From: Paenibacillus andongensis
GTDB lineage: Bacteria > Bacillota > Bacilli > Paenibacillales > NBRC-103111
Direction: 5' to 3'
DNA: 64,000 nt
NCBI RefSeq assembly: GCF_025369935.1
Contig: NZ_CP104467.1
Coordinates: 5,029,001-5,093,000, forward strand
Under the pieces are notes generated by a model, which was not told the DNA's origin, did no database searches, and saw nothing but the letters and a program-made list of their open reading frames with translations. Below are positions 35,086-50,653 of the stretch, piece after piece. The number at the start of each line of letters is the position of its first letter. The stretch's first letter is position 1. The position numbers and the translations under genes are program-made.

Positions 35086-35979
35086 TCAATTAGGGAATTG
35101 TTCAAGCAGTTCTTGCTTGAGAAATTGGTAAAGCTTTGAGCTTGCCAGTTTCAACGGATATTCCGATGGCTTGGAGAGAATGCCGAAAGTCATGTCTATA
35201 AGGCTGCCGCTCATAGGCCGAATCGTCGTACCAGTAGGAACAGGTTTCAAAATAATCTCTGGCACAAGGGCAATACCAAGTCCGCATTCGACATAGTATT
35301 TCAAAGCTGTCATACTGCCAATCTCCATAGTATCTATCGGAATGTTCCCCGTTTCCTGCAAAACCATTTCAAGTTTTCTGCGGTACGGACAAGTTGCTGA
35401 CGTGATGAGCAGACGATGGCCCGGAATATCCTCCGGCGCAATAACTGCTTTTTGGGCAAGCAGATGATTCTCCGGCATTAAGACCACAAATTCCTCCTTA
35501 AATAAGGGTTCAAAATAGAGATCGGAACCCAGATCCGGTGCCGAACAAAGAGCCAAATCAATATCCCCCTTGAGAAGGCGCTCGCTCAATGCTGGTGTGT
35601 TAGCAAATTCCACCGAGATACGAATTTTCGGAAATTGTGATAAAAACCCCTCTAAGATACCAGGTAATCGATAACTGGCAGTTGGCTCCGTCACCCCTAA
35701 ACGGATATTCCCACTTTCGCCAATTTTCAAATCCGACAAATTCGTTTGTAACTGATCTATATTCTTTATGATTTGCAAACTCTGTTCGTAGAACAGTCTT
35801 CCGGCTTCAGTTAACCGGATTTTTTTTCCTCGTTCGATAAGCTGAACGCCTAAGTCGGATTCAAGCTTTTGAATTTGCATCGTAACGGTGGATTGCACAT
35901 AATTCATTTCATCAGCGGCACGGTTAAAACTACCGTACTTTACAATCATTTGAAACGTTTTTAATGTTTTAAGATCCAT
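35086..35979 (-). CDS. LysR-family transcriptional regulator
   Basis: A 297-residue LysR protein: N-terminal DNA-binding domain (MDLKTLKTFQMIVKYGSFNRAADEMNYVQSTVTMQIQ region) and an effector domain with a CysB/CbbR-like binding fold. It is divergent from an SDR gene 124 bases away and probably controls it. GTTCA-N7-TGAAC at 36000-36016 is a candidate operator. Confidence 0.9.
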   Translation of the reverse strand: MDLKTLKTFQMIVKYGSFNRAADEMNYVQSTVTMQIQKLESDLGVQLIERGKKIRLTEAGRLFYEQSLQIIKNIDQLQTNLSDLKIGESGNIRLGVTEPTASYRLPGILEGFLSQFPKIRISVEFANTPALSERLLKGDIDLALCSAPDLGSDLYFEPLFKEEFVVLMPENHLLAQKAVIAPEDIPGHRLLITSATCPYRRKLEMVLQETGNIPIDTMEIGSMTALKYYVECGLGIALVPEIILKPVPTGTTIRPMSGSLIDMTFGILSKPSEYPLKLASSKLYQFLKQELLEQFPN

Positions 35980-35999
35980 CGTAGTACCCCTAGTTTACA

Positions 36000-36016
36000 G
36001 TTCATTTTTTTTGAAC
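36000..36016. promoter_or_regulatory. Inverted repeat between LysR and SDR genes
   Basis: GTTCA and TGAAC are separated by seven T bases. A related TTCAA...TTTGAA pair lies nearby at about 36034. Both could be half-sites for the LysR protein. Confidence 0.4.
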
Positions 36017-36103
36017 ATACTGATCAATTACTTCAATTATACAAATTTGAAATGACAATATACAATCATTTATATCACAGTGCAATAAAAGGAGATGACT
36101 AAT

Positions 36104-36844
36104 ATGGATTTAAAGGAAAAAGTGGCTCTTGTTACTGGAGGAGGTACTGGGATCGGAAGGGCTGCTTGCCTGGCACTTGCCGAGCGGGGGGCAACCGTCG
36201 TGGTGAACTATTCGCGCTCTAAAGCCGATGCGGAAGAAACAGCACAAATAATCAATTCAACTGGTGGACGAGCAATTGCCGTGCAAGCCAATGTTTCTCA
36301 AGACAAGGAAGTTAGGGAAATGGTTGATACTTTGGTAAAACAATTCGGCACAATTGATTTGCTTGTGAATAATGCCAGCATTACACGGCATATCCCCTTT
36401 GAGGATCTAGAAGCGGTAACGGATGAAGTATGGGACGAACTTTATGATATTAATGTCAAAGGAATGTATTACTGCGCGCGAGCTGTTGCCCCTTTCATGA
36501 AAATGAATAAACAAGGAGCGATTGTCAATCTCGGCAGTATAGCGGGACAAACAGGATTAGGCTCCTCTCTTCCATACGCGGTATCCAAAGCAGCAGTTCA
36601 CGGTCTTACGAAATCGTTAGCCCGCGCCTTAGCTCCGGATATTAGAGTCAACTGTGTTGCGCCGGGAGCCGTCGCGACAAGATGGTGGGCTGGAAGAGAA
36701 GAACAAATGAAGAGGTTAGCTCCTAACCTTCTGCTGCAGTCTATCTCAACACCTGAAGATATCGCTAAATTTATTTGTGCAGCCTTGGAACAAGAAGCAA
36801 TGACAGGTCAAATCATTACTGTGGATAGTGGACAAACGTTATAA
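36104..36844 (+). CDS. SDR-family oxidoreductase (FabG-like)
   Basis: A 246-residue short-chain dehydrogenase. NAD(P) motif TGGGTGIGRA near residue 12, NNAS near 87, and the catalytic Ser-Tyr-Lys set in GSIAGQTGLGSSLPYAVSKAA near 138-160. The ATG at 36104 lies nine bases after AAAGGAG, whereas the ATG at 36095 touches that site. FabG itself belongs to fatty-acid synthesis, but this gene stands alone with a LysR regulator and is more likely a catabolic or detoxifying alcohol/ketone enzyme. Confidence 0.88.
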   Translation: MDLKEKVALVTGGGTGIGRAACLALAERGATVVVNYSRSKADAEETAQIINSTGGRAIAVQANVSQDKEVREMVDTLVKQFGTIDLLVNNASITRHIPFEDLEAVTDEVWDELYDINVKGMYYCARAVAPFMKMNKQGAIVNLGSIAGQTGLGSSLPYAVSKAAVHGLTKSLARALAPDIRVNCVAPGAVATRWWAGREEQMKRLAPNLLLQSISTPEDIAKFICAALEQEAMTGQIITVDSGQTL

Positions 36845-36857
36845 TTAATTAAAAACA

Positions 36858-36886
36858 AGGAGCAGCTGCAACGGCAGTCTGCTCCT
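36858..36886 (+). terminator. Probable terminator of the SDR gene
   Basis: AGGAGCAG and CTGCTCCT form a stem with a 13-base loop shortly after the stop. The following sequence CGTTC is a poor U-tract. Confidence 0.45.
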
Positions 36887-36979
36887 CGTTCGAAAAACTA
36901 CTATTAACCAGTCGACAACTTATCCGGTTTTTACTTCCTCCATTTTGCCGCTGTATGTTCTATCCTTTCCTTGGCATCC

Positions 36980-37435
36980 TTATAAAATGGATTGGAAGGA
37001 ATGCCGAATAACATCTCCCCTGCTGATTATTCCGACAAGAACGCCTTGGTTAAGAACCGGCAGCTTTTTTATTCGCTTTTTACCCAATATGGCAGCAATT
37101 TGCTCAATATCCTCATCGGAGTTTACGGCAATCACCTTCTTTTGGGCAATTTTCATGACATTCAAAGGAAGCAAGCTGCGAACTCTTTCATGGAACTCTT
37201 CTTTATCTCCCTTGATGACTGCTGTGTAGAAATAAGTACCGAAGACCTGGTCCTCATGCTTTCCGATATATCGCATGATATCTCCATCACTAAGGTAAGC
37301 GACCACTTCATTCCGATCGTTAACAACGGGAAGTCCGCTGATTCTGTGTTTAATAAATTTCTCAATCACGTCGCGTACAGTATCGCCTTCTTTTACTTTG
37401 TAGACTTGACGAACCATGATTTCATTTGCCTTAAT
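36980..37435 (-). CDS. CBS-domain pair protein with likely AUU start
   Basis: A protein of about 151 residues with two CBS domains (HRISGLPVVNDRNEVVAYLSDGDIM and KKLPVLNQGVLVGIISRGDVIRH). Such stand-alone pairs bind adenosyl ligands and act as energy or stress sensors. The first ATG (37417) has no ribosome site. Six codons earlier, an ATT lies exactly seven bases after GGAGGGG (37449-37443), and starting there gives xKANEIMVRQV, the common N-terminus of CBS proteins. An AUU start, as in infC, would keep expression low or controlled. Confidence 0.82.
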   Translation of the reverse strand: MKANEIMVRQVYKVKEGDTVRDVIEKFIKHRISGLPVVNDRNEVVAYLSDGDIMRYIGKHEDQVFGTYFYTAVIKGDKEEFHERVRSLLPLNVMKIAQKKVIAVNSDEDIEQIAAILGKKRIKKLPVLNQGVLVGIISRGDVIRHSFQSIL

Positions 37436-37538
37436 GACGATTCCCCTCCAGTTTTGTATGACGAACTATCTACTTGCATTATACAACTATATGATCTGAT
37501 TGGTCTTTGGGAGATCAGCAAATTGGACCCATGCTAAT

Positions 37539-37567
37539 TTGCTTTACATACTTTTGTGTGTTAAGAT
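37539..37567 (+). promoter_or_regulatory. Promoter of the cold-shock gene
   Basis: TTGCTT and TAAGAT are 17 bases apart. Starting near 37574 would give a leader of about 120 bases, similar in length to known csp leaders. Confidence 0.5.
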
Positions 37568-37596
37568 GATCTTATAAACAGCTCTAACATAAATTC

Positions 37597-37655
37597 ACAT
37601 ATTGAAAAGGTGATCATTTGTGTAATGGTACCTTTTTCAATGTGTGATTTTTTTG
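37597..37655 (+). promoter_or_regulatory. Leader hairpin with U-tract ahead of the cold-shock gene
   Basis: ACATATTGAAAAGGT pairs with ACCTTTTTCAATGTGT (one bulge, one G-U pair) and is followed by GATTTTTTT, the shape of an intrinsic terminator. It sits inside the csp leader, 40 bases before the start, so it may work as an attenuator or temperature-sensitive fold. Confidence 0.6.
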
Positions 37656-37697
37656 TTTAAAAAAACATGTTAAATAACTATTTGGAGGTCATTTATT

Positions 37698-37898
37698 ATG
37701 GAAACAGGAACAGTAAAATGGTTTAACGCAGAGAAAGGCTTTGGCTTTATCGAAATGGAAGGCGGAAATGACGTATTCGTACATTTCTCCGCGATTCAAG
37801 GCGATGGTTTCAAATCACTAGACGAAGGGCAACGTGTAGAATTTAATGTAGCTCAAGGCAACCGCGGACCTCAAGCCGAGAATGTTGTAAAACTGTAA
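37698..37898 (+). CDS. cspB: Cold-shock protein
   Basis: A 66-residue CspA/CspB-family RNA chaperone that melts structure in mRNA at low temperature. RNP1 (KGFGFIE) and RNP2 (VFVHFS) motifs are intact. The length is exactly that of Bacillus Csp proteins. A TTTGGAGGT ribosome site precedes the ATG. It is followed by a terminator and then the ydjO-like gene, whose Bacillus relative is called cold-inducible. Which Csp paralogue this is cannot be told. Confidence 0.95.
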   Translation: METGTVKWFNAEKGFGFIEMEGGNDVFVHFSAIQGDGFKSLDEGQRVEFNVAQGNRGPQAENVVKL

Positions 37899-37912
37899 TA
37901 TACAAACAAAGT

Positions 37913-37947
37913 AAACTGTCCTTAACAAGTGTTAAGGGCAGTTTTTT
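37913..37947 (+). terminator. Terminator between csp and ydjO
   Basis: AAACTGTCCTTAAC and GTTAAGGGCAGTTT surround AAGT, followed by T residues. It ends the csp mRNA. Read-through would add ydjO. Confidence 0.8.
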
Positions 37948-37967
37948 AATCTAAGGAGGAGTTAACT

Positions 37968-38198
37968 TTGTATTTCCGAAGAAAATCGTTAGAGGATCTC
38001 CCTCAGGAAAACACTAAAATTTGGGCTTGTAAGAAAGTAGATTGTAAGGGCTGGATTCGGGACAATTTTGCGTTTGAGTACGTTCCAACTTGCCACCTGT
38101 GCCTCTCTCACATGATTAGTAGCGTGAAGATGCTTCCTCTGCTTGCCAACTCCAATATAGATATGAAGTCCCTTAATAAAGGCAGACAGATCTCGTAG
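37968..38198 (+). CDS. ydjO: YdjO-family cold-inducible zinc-ribbon protein
   Basis: A 76-residue protein of the YdjO family. CKKVDCKGW and, 20 residues on, CHLC give four cysteines that could bind zinc. The TTG start follows a strong AAGGAGGAG. It lies 70 bases after the cold-shock gene with only a terminator between, which suits joint cold induction by read-through. The molecular function of YdjO is unknown. Confidence 0.85.
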   Translation: MYFRRKSLEDLPQENTKIWACKKVDCKGWIRDNFAFEYVPTCHLCLSHMISSVKMLPLLANSNIDMKSLNKGRQIS

Positions 38199-38233
38199 AC
38201 TGATGCCCATTGAAACATATCTTGTGATTATTC

Positions 38234-38277
38234 AAAAAAAGCTGGTCCCTTTTTGCGTACAGGAACCAGCTTTTTTT
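38234..38277. terminator. Bidirectional terminator
   Basis: AAAAAAAGCTGGT(T)CC and the matching GGAACCAGCTTTTTTT form a long stem between ydjO and the convergent YebC-family gene. Confidence 0.88.
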
Positions 38278-38307
38278 GTTGTTTTATGAGAACAATTTTC
38301 TTGTGGA

Positions 38308-39018
38308 TTATTCCACGTTATGATACACCTGCTGCACATCCTCTAAATCTTCCAAAGCATCAATCAATTTATCGAATTGGGCTTGGCCTTCTTCCGATAA
38401 GGTGACGTTGTTTTGAGCTAACATCGTCAGTTCAGCAATGGCAAACTCCGTGATTCCAGCCTTCTTGAATGATTCTTGAACAGCATGGAACTGCTCCGGA
38501 TCAGCGTAAACCATAACGATGTCGTCTTCTTCAGTAATGTCACGAACGTCTACATCTGCTTCCAGCAAAATTTCCATGATATCATCGATACTCTTGTCTT
38601 CAATACCAATGACAGCAGTGGCATCGAACATGTAAGCGACTGAGCCGTTTACACCCATATTTCCGCCATTTTTACTAAAAGCTGCACGTACGCTAGAAGC
38701 AGTACGGTTCACGTTATTCGTCAGTGCGTCCACAATGACCATCGCACCATTAGGTCCGAAGCCCTCATAACGAAGCTCCTCATAAATTTCATCTGAGCTG
38801 CCTTTTGCTTTATCAATGGCGCGATCAATAATTGCTTTCGGCACATTGTAGGTTTTTGCCCGCTCGAGTACAACTTTCAAAGCACGATTCGCTTCAGGGT
38901 CCGGTTCACCCTTCCGAGCGGCTACATAAATTTCAAGGCCGAACTTAGCATAAATTCGACTTGTATTTGCATCTTTAGAGGCTTTCTTCTCTTTAATGTT
39001 ATTCCACTTTCGGCCCAC
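38308..39018 (-). CDS. YebC/PmpR-family protein (YeeN type)
   Basis: A 237-residue YebC/TACO1-family protein. The N-terminus [20 protein letters not shown] is typical of the YeeN branch. I chose the GTG at 39018, which gives that N-terminus and lies after AAAGTGGGA; the frame opens four codons earlier with another GTG. The family was first described as DNA-binding regulators; more recent work links it to easing ribosome stalls. Which role applies here is unknown. Confidence 0.88.
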   Translation of the reverse strand: MGRKWNNIKEKKASKDANTSRIYAKFGLEIYVAARKGEPDPEANRALKVVLERAKTYNVPKAIIDRAIDKAKGSSDEIYEELRYEGFGPNGAMVIVDALTNNVNRTASSVRAAFSKNGGNMGVNGSVAYMFDATAVIGIEDKSIDDIMEILLEADVDVRDITEEDDIVMVYADPEQFHAVQESFKKAGITEFAIAELTMLAQNNVTLSEEGQAQFDKLIDALEDLEDVQQVYHNVE

Positions 39019-39099
39019 GATTAATCCCACTTTCTATTTTTATTTCATTAATATAATAACCCATTTTCATTCTAAATGGAAAAAAAATTGCATCATGAG

Positions 39100-39575
39100 T
39101 CTCGTACTCATGTTTTTCATTGCTGAAAACATAGCACGGACGCACGGGAGGATTTGCTGAGAAGTCGATTTTCGGCTTCTTAGGCATTATTGACGAGCTT
39201 CGACTCGCGGAACTCTCGCTGAAAGCGCGTTTTTCGCGCTTATTTGTTCGGTGGCGCATGAATAAGCCCGAAAAACGTGCTTACACAGGACGAATGCGCG
39301 GGACTGACTGCTGAGAAGTCGATTTTCGGCTTCTCAGGCTCTATTGACGAGCTGTGGCTCGCGGAGCTCTCGCTGAAAGCGCGGTTTTCGCACCTATTTG
39401 TTCGGTGGCGCATGAATAAGCGCGAAAAACGCGCTTACACGGCACGGACGCGCGGGACTGACTGCTGAGAAGTCGATTTTCGGCTTCTCAGGCTCTGTCG
39501 GCGAGCTTCGACTCGCGGAGTTCTCTGAAAGCGCGATTTTCGCTCATATTTGTTCCGCTCGCCGAGCCGTAAAGA
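39100..39575. repeat. 154-bp tandem repeat array (about 2.7 units)
   Basis: Units start at 39156, 39310 and 39464, exactly 154 bases apart, with a partial unit end before the first (GCACGGACGC near 39134). Each unit starts GCTGAGAAGTCGATTTTCGG. Inside are nested palindromes: GAGAAGTCG/CGGCTTCTC, AAGCGCG/CGCGCTT, and a pair of about 21-base arms (AAGCGCG...CTTATT and AATAAGCGCG...) around a 16-base loop. No protein frame runs through all units. A diverged inverted copy lies at 11668-11770. Confidence 0.85.
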
Positions 39576-39576
39576 A

Positions 39577-39621
39577 AGGGCCATCCCCGACCGATTCCAT
39601 TCGGATTCGGAGGATAGCCCT
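39577..39621 (-). terminator. Terminator of the giant lyase gene
   Basis: On the minus strand AGGGCTATCC pairs with GGATGGCCCT around an inner CCGAATCCGAAT arm, followed by TTTCTTT. It lies 20 bases after the stop. Confidence 0.8.
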
Positions 39622-39641
39622 CAAAGATACTTCACCTATAC

Positions 39642-46835
<7,194 letters not shown>

Positions 46836-46926
46836 TCAACTTACATACATCCTTACATCCAGTCCTTCCAATCCAAATTAACCCTTTCGAAATGTCGAAC
46901 ATCCCCCCTTTCATCGCAACCTTCTC

Positions 46927-47847
46927 TTAGAATAAGGCGCTTTCTTTTTTCATTCTTTTTACGGATTCATTCGTGATCAGAATAATGAGAAAGCAAAGGA
47001 CGGACTGATACAAGCCAACTGCCGCCGCCATGCCGAATTCCTGTAAGTCGAGAAGCGCTCGAAACGAAAAAGTATCGATAATATCCGTTTTATCGTATAA
47101 CAGTCCGTTATTCCCGATCAGCTGGTAGAACAAGCCGAAGTCGCCTCTCGCTATTTGGCTGACTTTCAGCAGCACCAGAACGATCATCGTAGGAATGATG
47201 GACGGGATGGTTATATGGATGATCCGCTGAAGTACGTTCGCCCCGTCGATTTTGGCCGCCTCATACATTTCCATGTCAATTCCGGCGATGCTCGCAAGAT
47301 AAATGACAGTTCCATATCCAACGGACTTCCATGCGCTAAAAAAGATCAAAATATAAGGCCACAAACCCGGATTATTATAGAAATTTACCGGTGTGAAGCC
47401 GAGCGACTTTAAGAACGTATTCACCGCACCGAACTCATAATTGAGAAAATTATAGACAATTGCTCCGGCTACGACCCACGAAATGAAATAAGGCAGAAAG
47501 ATTACTGACTGCAAAAATTTCTTAATATATTTGCCTGCCAGCTCGAATAAAACGATGGCGATACTTATTTCCAGCAGGTTGTTCACAATCATGAACAGGA
47601 AGTTGTAAACGATTGTATTTTTCGTAACCAGGAACGCTTTGCCCGAATGAAGGAAGAAATCGAAATTAGCCAGACCGACCCATGGGCTGCCAAAGATACC
47701 ATCCTTGTAAGAATAGGATTTAAAAGCAACCACCATTCCCGCCATCGGGAAATAACAGAAAATAAGAAAAAATAAAAACGCTGGCAATATCATCAGATAC
47801 AGTGTGCGATTTTTCCGCAAATCGCCTAGTAAACCTTTCGTATGCAT
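46927..47847 (-). CDS. ABC sugar permease, LplB type
   Basis: A 306-residue permease with six predicted helices and coupling loop EMYEAAKIDGANVLQRIIHITIPSI near residue 195. The ATG follows GGAGGAG. It lies 80 bases after the binding-protein gene and before the giant lyase gene, so the importer probably takes up the products of that lyase. Confidence 0.92.
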   Translation of the reverse strand: MHTKGLLGDLRKNRTLYLMILPAFLFFLIFCYFPMAGMVVAFKSYSYKDGIFGSPWVGLANFDFFLHSGKAFLVTKNTIVYNFLFMIVNNLLEISIAIVLFELAGKYIKKFLQSVIFLPYFISWVVAGAIVYNFLNYEFGAVNTFLKSLGFTPVNFYNNPGLWPYILIFFSAWKSVGYGTVIYLASIAGIDMEMYEAAKIDGANVLQRIIHITIPSIIPTMIVLVLLKVSQIARGDFGLFYQLIGNNGLLYDKTDIIDTFSFRALLDLQEFGMAAAVGLYQSVLCFLIILITNESVKRMKKESALF

Positions 47848-47926
47848 AGGAATCTCCTCCTGTTAACAGAAAAACGAGAGTGACTGTTGCATGATCACCT
47901 CAGCCTCTCTCGTCCTTTCTCAAACG

Positions 47927-49480
47927 TTATTTATTATTCTTTACATATTCGTCTAGCTGCTTCTGTGCTTCAACGATCACTTTATCCAGACCCGCTTCTT
48001 TATTTTTGGTGTTGAGCGTCTTGACGGCTTCCAGTGGATCATTAATGACACCAAGCGTAATTGGATTCCGGTATTGATCTTTGACGTTTTTGATCGCTGC
48101 CAATTCATTCTTCACATTCGTCGTATCGAACACAAAGTTAAGCAGCGGGTTCGTAATCGCAGTTTTCGTCCAAGTTGCTTTAATGGCGTCAACCTCTTTC
48201 GGTTGATCGGCAAGCGGCTTAATCAGCCCTTGTGTTCGCCAGCCCCAAGGTGAACCGGAATCGATCTTGTAGCCGGAATCGGTTCCACCCAGCGCCTGTA
48301 TTTTTTTGTCCGCCGTCAATTCGTAATGTTTGCCCTTGATGCCGTAAGTCGTAAGGTTAAAATAATCTTCGTTGTTCCGGAACAAATCGAGCAGCATCAA
48401 AGCTCTCTCCGGGTTTTTGGCATTGGCGTTGATCGACATTCCATTACCGATATACGGGTTCACATAAGTCGCCTTGCCGTTGTAAAGATCAAACAGCTCA
48501 ACTTTCCATTCCGGATGTTTCTGATTCGCTGCCGTAACACCGAGACTCATATCCTGAATGTTTCCGGCCATCGAGGCACTTTTGCCGGCAAGGAACGAAT
48601 CTTTGACTGGCGTTTTATTGAGCAGAGCATTTTGGGACCAGTACCCTTTCTTGTTCCAATCGGCCATTTTCTTCGCAAATTCCAAATATTGCGGCGTTTG
48701 CGCAATGTCAATCAGCTTGCCGGACTTATCTTTTAAGTCGACTGAAACGAGGGAATTACCAATAATGAGCTTGGGCGTGAATTCGGTCCCGACCATGAAG
48801 TCGTACATCGTATACGCATTTATACCTTCGTCGAAAGGCACCATGTTCGGTTCGTTTTTGGAAATGACTTCCAGGTATTTTTCGAAATCATTGATCGTTT
48901 TCAGTTCTGGGATGTTGTACTTCGCTCTCAAATCCCCTCTGACGCCGACAACAGCCATAGAGAAATCTTTGGTCGAAGCAGGTACCATATATATTTTGTT
49001 TTGCACCTTCGCCTGCTCCCAGGCTTCTTTCGGCATTTCCTTCATCGTCTGCGGTGCATTTTTATTTAACATATCTGGCGTAAGCTCAAGGAAAGCCCCT
49101 TTAATCGCTTGCTCGCCATACTTGATCCAGTTCGCTGAGAAAACCAAATCGAAATCTTCACCCGTTGCAAAAAGCAGCGGATACTTCTGCAGGTAATCGC
49201 CCCAAGACAGGAAAATAGGCTCTACGGTTGCGTTGATATCACGTTTCAGCATCTTATTGACTTCGTCGTAGACAAGCCCGATGTCTTTGGGCTGATCCCC
49301 GATCAGGTACATCTTCATCTTCACTTCTTTGGAAATATCCGGCTTGTTTGATACGGCCCCGCTATTCGTACTTGCTGTCGGATTAGGCGATGCCGTTCCT
49401 TTGCCCGAGTTCGTCGAGCAGCCTGCCATAAGCATAACTGCCGCCAAGCTGACAGCCATCAGTGTCTTTACATGTTTCAT
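47927..49480 (-). CDS. ABC sugar-binding lipoprotein
   Basis: A 517-residue extracellular solute-binding lipoprotein. The signal is MKHVKTLMAVSLAAVMLM followed by AGC (Cys 21), then a Ser/Thr-rich linker. The fold belongs to the LplA-like family. It lies between the two permease genes of this second importer. The start follows AGGGGAGG. As in the first locus there is no ATPase gene. Confidence 0.92.
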   Translation of the reverse strand: MKHVKTLMAVSLAAVMLMAGCSTNSGKGTASPNPTASTNSGAVSNKPDISKEVKMKMYLIGDQPKDIGLVYDEVNKMLKRDINATVEPIFLSWGDYLQKYPLLFATGEDFDLVFSANWIKYGEQAIKGAFLELTPDMLNKNAPQTMKEMPKEAWEQAKVQNKIYMVPASTKDFSMAVVGVRGDLRAKYNIPELKTINDFEKYLEVISKNEPNMVPFDEGINAYTMYDFMVGTEFTPKLIIGNSLVSVDLKDKSGKLIDIAQTPQYLEFAKKMADWNKKGYWSQNALLNKTPVKDSFLAGKSASMAGNIQDMSLGVTAANQKHPEWKVELFDLYNGKATYVNPYIGNGMSINANAKNPERALMLLDLFRNNEDYFNLTTYGIKGKHYELTADKKIQALGGTDSGYKIDSGSPWGWRTQGLIKPLADQPKEVDAIKATWTKTAITNPLLNFVFDTTNVKNELAAIKNVKDQYRNPITLGVINDPLEAVKTLNTKNKEAGLDKVIVEAQKQLDEYVKNNK

Positions 49481-49537
49481 TGAATAAACCTCCCCTGTAC
49501 TTGTTCACTCATCTATGATCAACGGCTGAAGCCGGAG

Positions 49538-50428
49538 TCATCCTTTGACGGAGCCAATCGTAATGCCTTGGATAAAATACTTTTGAACAAAAGGATAAAG
49601 CAGAACGATCGGTCCCGTTGCGATCACCGTCATAGCCAGCTTGAAAGATTCCTTCGGCGTATCCATAACGACTGAACCCTGAGAAGCAACCGAGGAGTTG
49701 GCAAAGGCGATACTGCTCAAGATTTTATAGAGAAAATATTGCAGCGGATACAGATTCTCTTTGTTAATGAACAAGGTGGCATGATACCAATCATTCCAAT
49801 AATTGAGGGAAATGAACAGGCCAATCGTCGCCAGTGCCGGCTTAGTCAGCGGCAGTATCATGGAAAGAAAGATGCGGAAATCGCCGGCACCGTCCATCTT
49901 GGCCGATTCACTAATCGCATCAGGGATCGTAGAGCTAATGAAGCTTCTCATTATGATGATATAAAACACGTTTAATAAAGGAGGCACAATCAAGGCCAAG
50001 AGCGAATCCTTCCACCCTAAATACTTAACGATCAAAATGTACCATGGCACAAGTCCACCGGAAAATAACGTGGTAAAAAAGAAATAGAAGGAAAATACAT
50101 TTCGGTTCTTGAAGTCTTTTCGCTGCAGAACATAAGCCGTCATTGCCGTTATGAACAGTCCAATCAGCGTACCCACGATCGTGACCAATAACGTAATTTG
50201 ATAAGCGGAAACGATCTGCTTCGGATTTTTAAAGATAAACTCGTAGGCGTCTAATGAAAGTACGCTCGGAATGAGGCTATAGCCGTTTTTAATAATATGG
50301 GACTCCTCAGTCACTGATCCTATTACAATCATCAAAAATGGAATCAAGCACATGATTGCGAACAGCGATATGAAGAAATAGCCGATGATTTGGAACACGT
50401 ATTTCTCTAAAGTATGCTTACTCTCCAT
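49538..50428 (-). CDS. ABC sugar permease, LplC type
   Basis: A permease of about 296 residues with six predicted helices, coupling loop AISESAKMDGAGDFRIFLSMILPLT and the standard QKYFIQGITIGSVKG end. I chose the ATG at 50428, five bases after GGAGGG; the frame opens 35 codons earlier across the promoter. It is the first gene of an operon of LplC, lipoprotein, LplB and giant lyase, the reverse of the permease order in the first locus. Confidence 0.9.
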   Translation of the reverse strand: MESKHTLEKYVFQIIGYFFISLFAIMCLIPFLMIVIGSVTEESHIIKNGYSLIPSVLSLDAYEFIFKNPKQIVSAYQITLLVTIVGTLIGLFITAMTAYVLQRKDFKNRNVFSFYFFFTTLFSGGLVPWYILIVKYLGWKDSLLALIVPPLLNVFYIIIMRSFISSTIPDAISESAKMDGAGDFRIFLSMILPLTKPALATIGLFISLNYWNDWYHATLFINKENLYPLQYFLYKILSSIAFANSSVASQGSVVMDTPKESFKLAMTVIATGPIVLLYPFVQKYFIQGITIGSVKG

Positions 50429-50462
50429 GGAGCCCTCCATCACTTCTTTGTTTAGGACAACC

Positions 50463-50620
50463 GGTTTCCTAATTTCATAGTAGACTACAATCAAGTTCCC
50501 CGTATACTTCACAAACCGGTGAAAAGTCTCCATTTTTTTGTGAAAAGCAACTAAACGAATTTGTTCAGCCTTACACTTTTTGTACGTGTACTTACCTGTT
50601 TACAAATTATTCATTATAAT
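50463..50620. promoter_or_regulatory. Bidirectional promoter region, copy 1
   Basis: Minus-strand elements: -10 TACTAT (50482-50477), GGTTTCCTAAT at 50463 and CCCCGTATACTTCACAA (50498-50514). Plus-strand elements: TACACTTTTTG (50572-50582) and -10 TATAAT (50615-50620). All four recur at 55055-55211 with the same internal spacing (35 bases on the left, 43 on the right). GTAYACTT occurs in both arms and could be the activator's half-site. Confidence 0.7.
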
Positions 50621-50653
50621 AATGAATGCAACGATCCCGAATAACGAAGGAGC

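Noticed and set aside
37597..37655. Known metabolite riboswitch
   Set aside because: The single long stem with U-tract shows no conserved riboswitch core; a csp leader or attenuator is more plausible.
39156..39560. CRISPR array
   Set aside because: The units are 154 bases, contiguous and without unique spacers; no cas gene is nearby.
48558..49196. 212-residue plus-strand frame
   Set aside because: It is antisense to the binding-protein gene and a product of codon bias.
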